A stretch of 64,000 bases of DNA from the NCBI RefSeq assembly GCF_009856605.1, contig NZ_CP047243.1:1-64000 (forward strand). Direction: 5' to 3'. Position numbers and translations under genes: made by a program. The stretch comes from Trichormus variabilis 0441 (GTDB taxonomy: Bacteria > Cyanobacteriota > Cyanobacteriia > Cyanobacteriales > Nostocaceae). How positions within the stretch are numbered: position 1 is the first letter of the stretch; each line of letters begins with the position of its first letter. Shown here piece by piece: positions 63,727-64,000 of this stretch. The notes below the pieces were generated by a model that saw only the letters and a program-made list of their open reading frames with translations, did not search any database and had not been told where the DNA came from.

Positions 63727-63789
63727 ACCCCTAAAGTTGTTTGCGTGGTAAAACCGTAAACTTCGGCACTTTAAAGTACTTAGGACAAC

Positions 63790-64000
63790 ATGAATATATC
63801 AAGCAAAAAAAATATTGAACTACCGAGAGTGAGGCGGCAAGCTGATTCTTGGGATGGGATAGTGATTGAGTATTTGATGAACCATCCATCAAAGAAACCA
63901 GTTAATGAATTAGTAATGGAAGCGGTAACTAACTATTGGTTAGTGGAAGCACTAGTAGGGACGATAAGTGAACAAGAGTTAATTAAGGCAAGTTGGTTGG
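63790..64000 (+). CDS. hypothetical protein, 3' end outside window
   Basis: ATG 63790 follows AGGACAAC and the frame is open to the window end (about 70 codons). Basic start, then helices with P-V-N-E-L-V-M-E-A-V. It lies beyond the repeats, divergent from MobV. It may be a relaxosome or repeat-binding protein; this is inference from position. Confidence 0.5.
   Translation, partial: MNISSKKNIELPRVRRQADSWDGIVIEYLMNHPSKKPVNELVMEAVTNYWLVEALVGTISEQELIKASWL

Noticed and set aside
63444..63728. Minus-strand open frame rich in G-V-F-R-G
   Set aside because: It is only the translation of the 11-bp repeats, with no start site or family resemblance.
63551..63733. CRISPR-like array
   Set aside because: The units are 11 bp and directly adjacent, with no spacers of constant length and no cas genes.

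Overview
The window looks like part of a large conjugative plasmid from a filamentous, heterocyst-forming cyanobacterium of the Nostoc/Anabaena group. The reasons are many HIP1 octamers (GCGATCGC), short heptamer-type repeats, a NucA nuclease/NuiA inhibitor pair that matches my memory of the Anabaena PCC 7120 proteins in length and catalytic residues, cyanobacterial CHAT, TPS-exoprotein, NB-ARC and Ser/Thr-kinase families, and a CyRepA-like replication gene followed by a complete-looking type IV secretion (T4SS) operon. No rRNA, tRNA or chromosomal housekeeping gene was seen.

Layout. 1-9.8 kb is an accessory region of small genes: 2OG-Fe oxygenase, aspartic-protease-like protein, decayed parDE, nucA/nuiA, DUF4112, zinc protein, frameshifted phosphatase, DUF559-type nuclease, YciI, Nudix. 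It also holds two copied gene fragments and dispersed repeats. 10.0-11.6 kb is an intact ISH3-type insertion sequence with 25-bp inverted repeats and a 5-bp target duplication, inserted at the very 3' end of an ankyrin-repeat/GUN4 fusion gene (11.5-13.3 kb). 13.8-16.4 kb has a plasmid-type protein, a small protein and a VOC enzyme. 16.5-26.5 kb is a secretion/signalling block: TPS exoprotein, CHAT protease, secreted protein, Ser/Thr kinase and NB-ARC ATPase.

26.5-32.4 kb is the replication module: repeat-rich, AT-rich leader, the large Rep with Toprim-like and helicase motifs, a tyrosine recombinase and a fragment of a second one. 32.6-52.2 kb is a one-directional T4SS operon: VirB2-like pilin split by a group II intron, VirB3, VirB4, VirB5-like, VirB6, VirB8, VirB10, VirB9, an unknown gene, VirD4, a degenerate relaxase-like protein, a second DUF3854 protein and an unknown gene. 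52.2-54.2 kb has a divergent two-component pair. 54.2-56.9 kb has a four-gene operon with two ParA/MinD-type ATPases. 57.3-60.3 kb has a lipoprotein, a DUF192 protein and a Ycf46-like AAA ATPase. 60.4-63.3 kb is a MobV relaxase gene cut in two by an IS630 element. Upstream of it lie 11-bp and 22-bp repeats and the start of another gene at the window edge.

How it fits together. Rep, recombinase and ParA-type genes would maintain the plasmid; the T4SS, coupling protein and relaxase would move it, but the relaxase is now broken. Two signals tie the modules together. A 31-bp inverted repeat with a fixed 11-9-11 layout lies upstream of the T4SS operon, the ParA-type operon and the Ycf46/DUF192 operon, which suggests one regulon. 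Three proteins (the relaxase C-terminal part, the DUF3854 protein and its neighbour) end in the same short ELE/ELEL tail, a candidate transfer signal.
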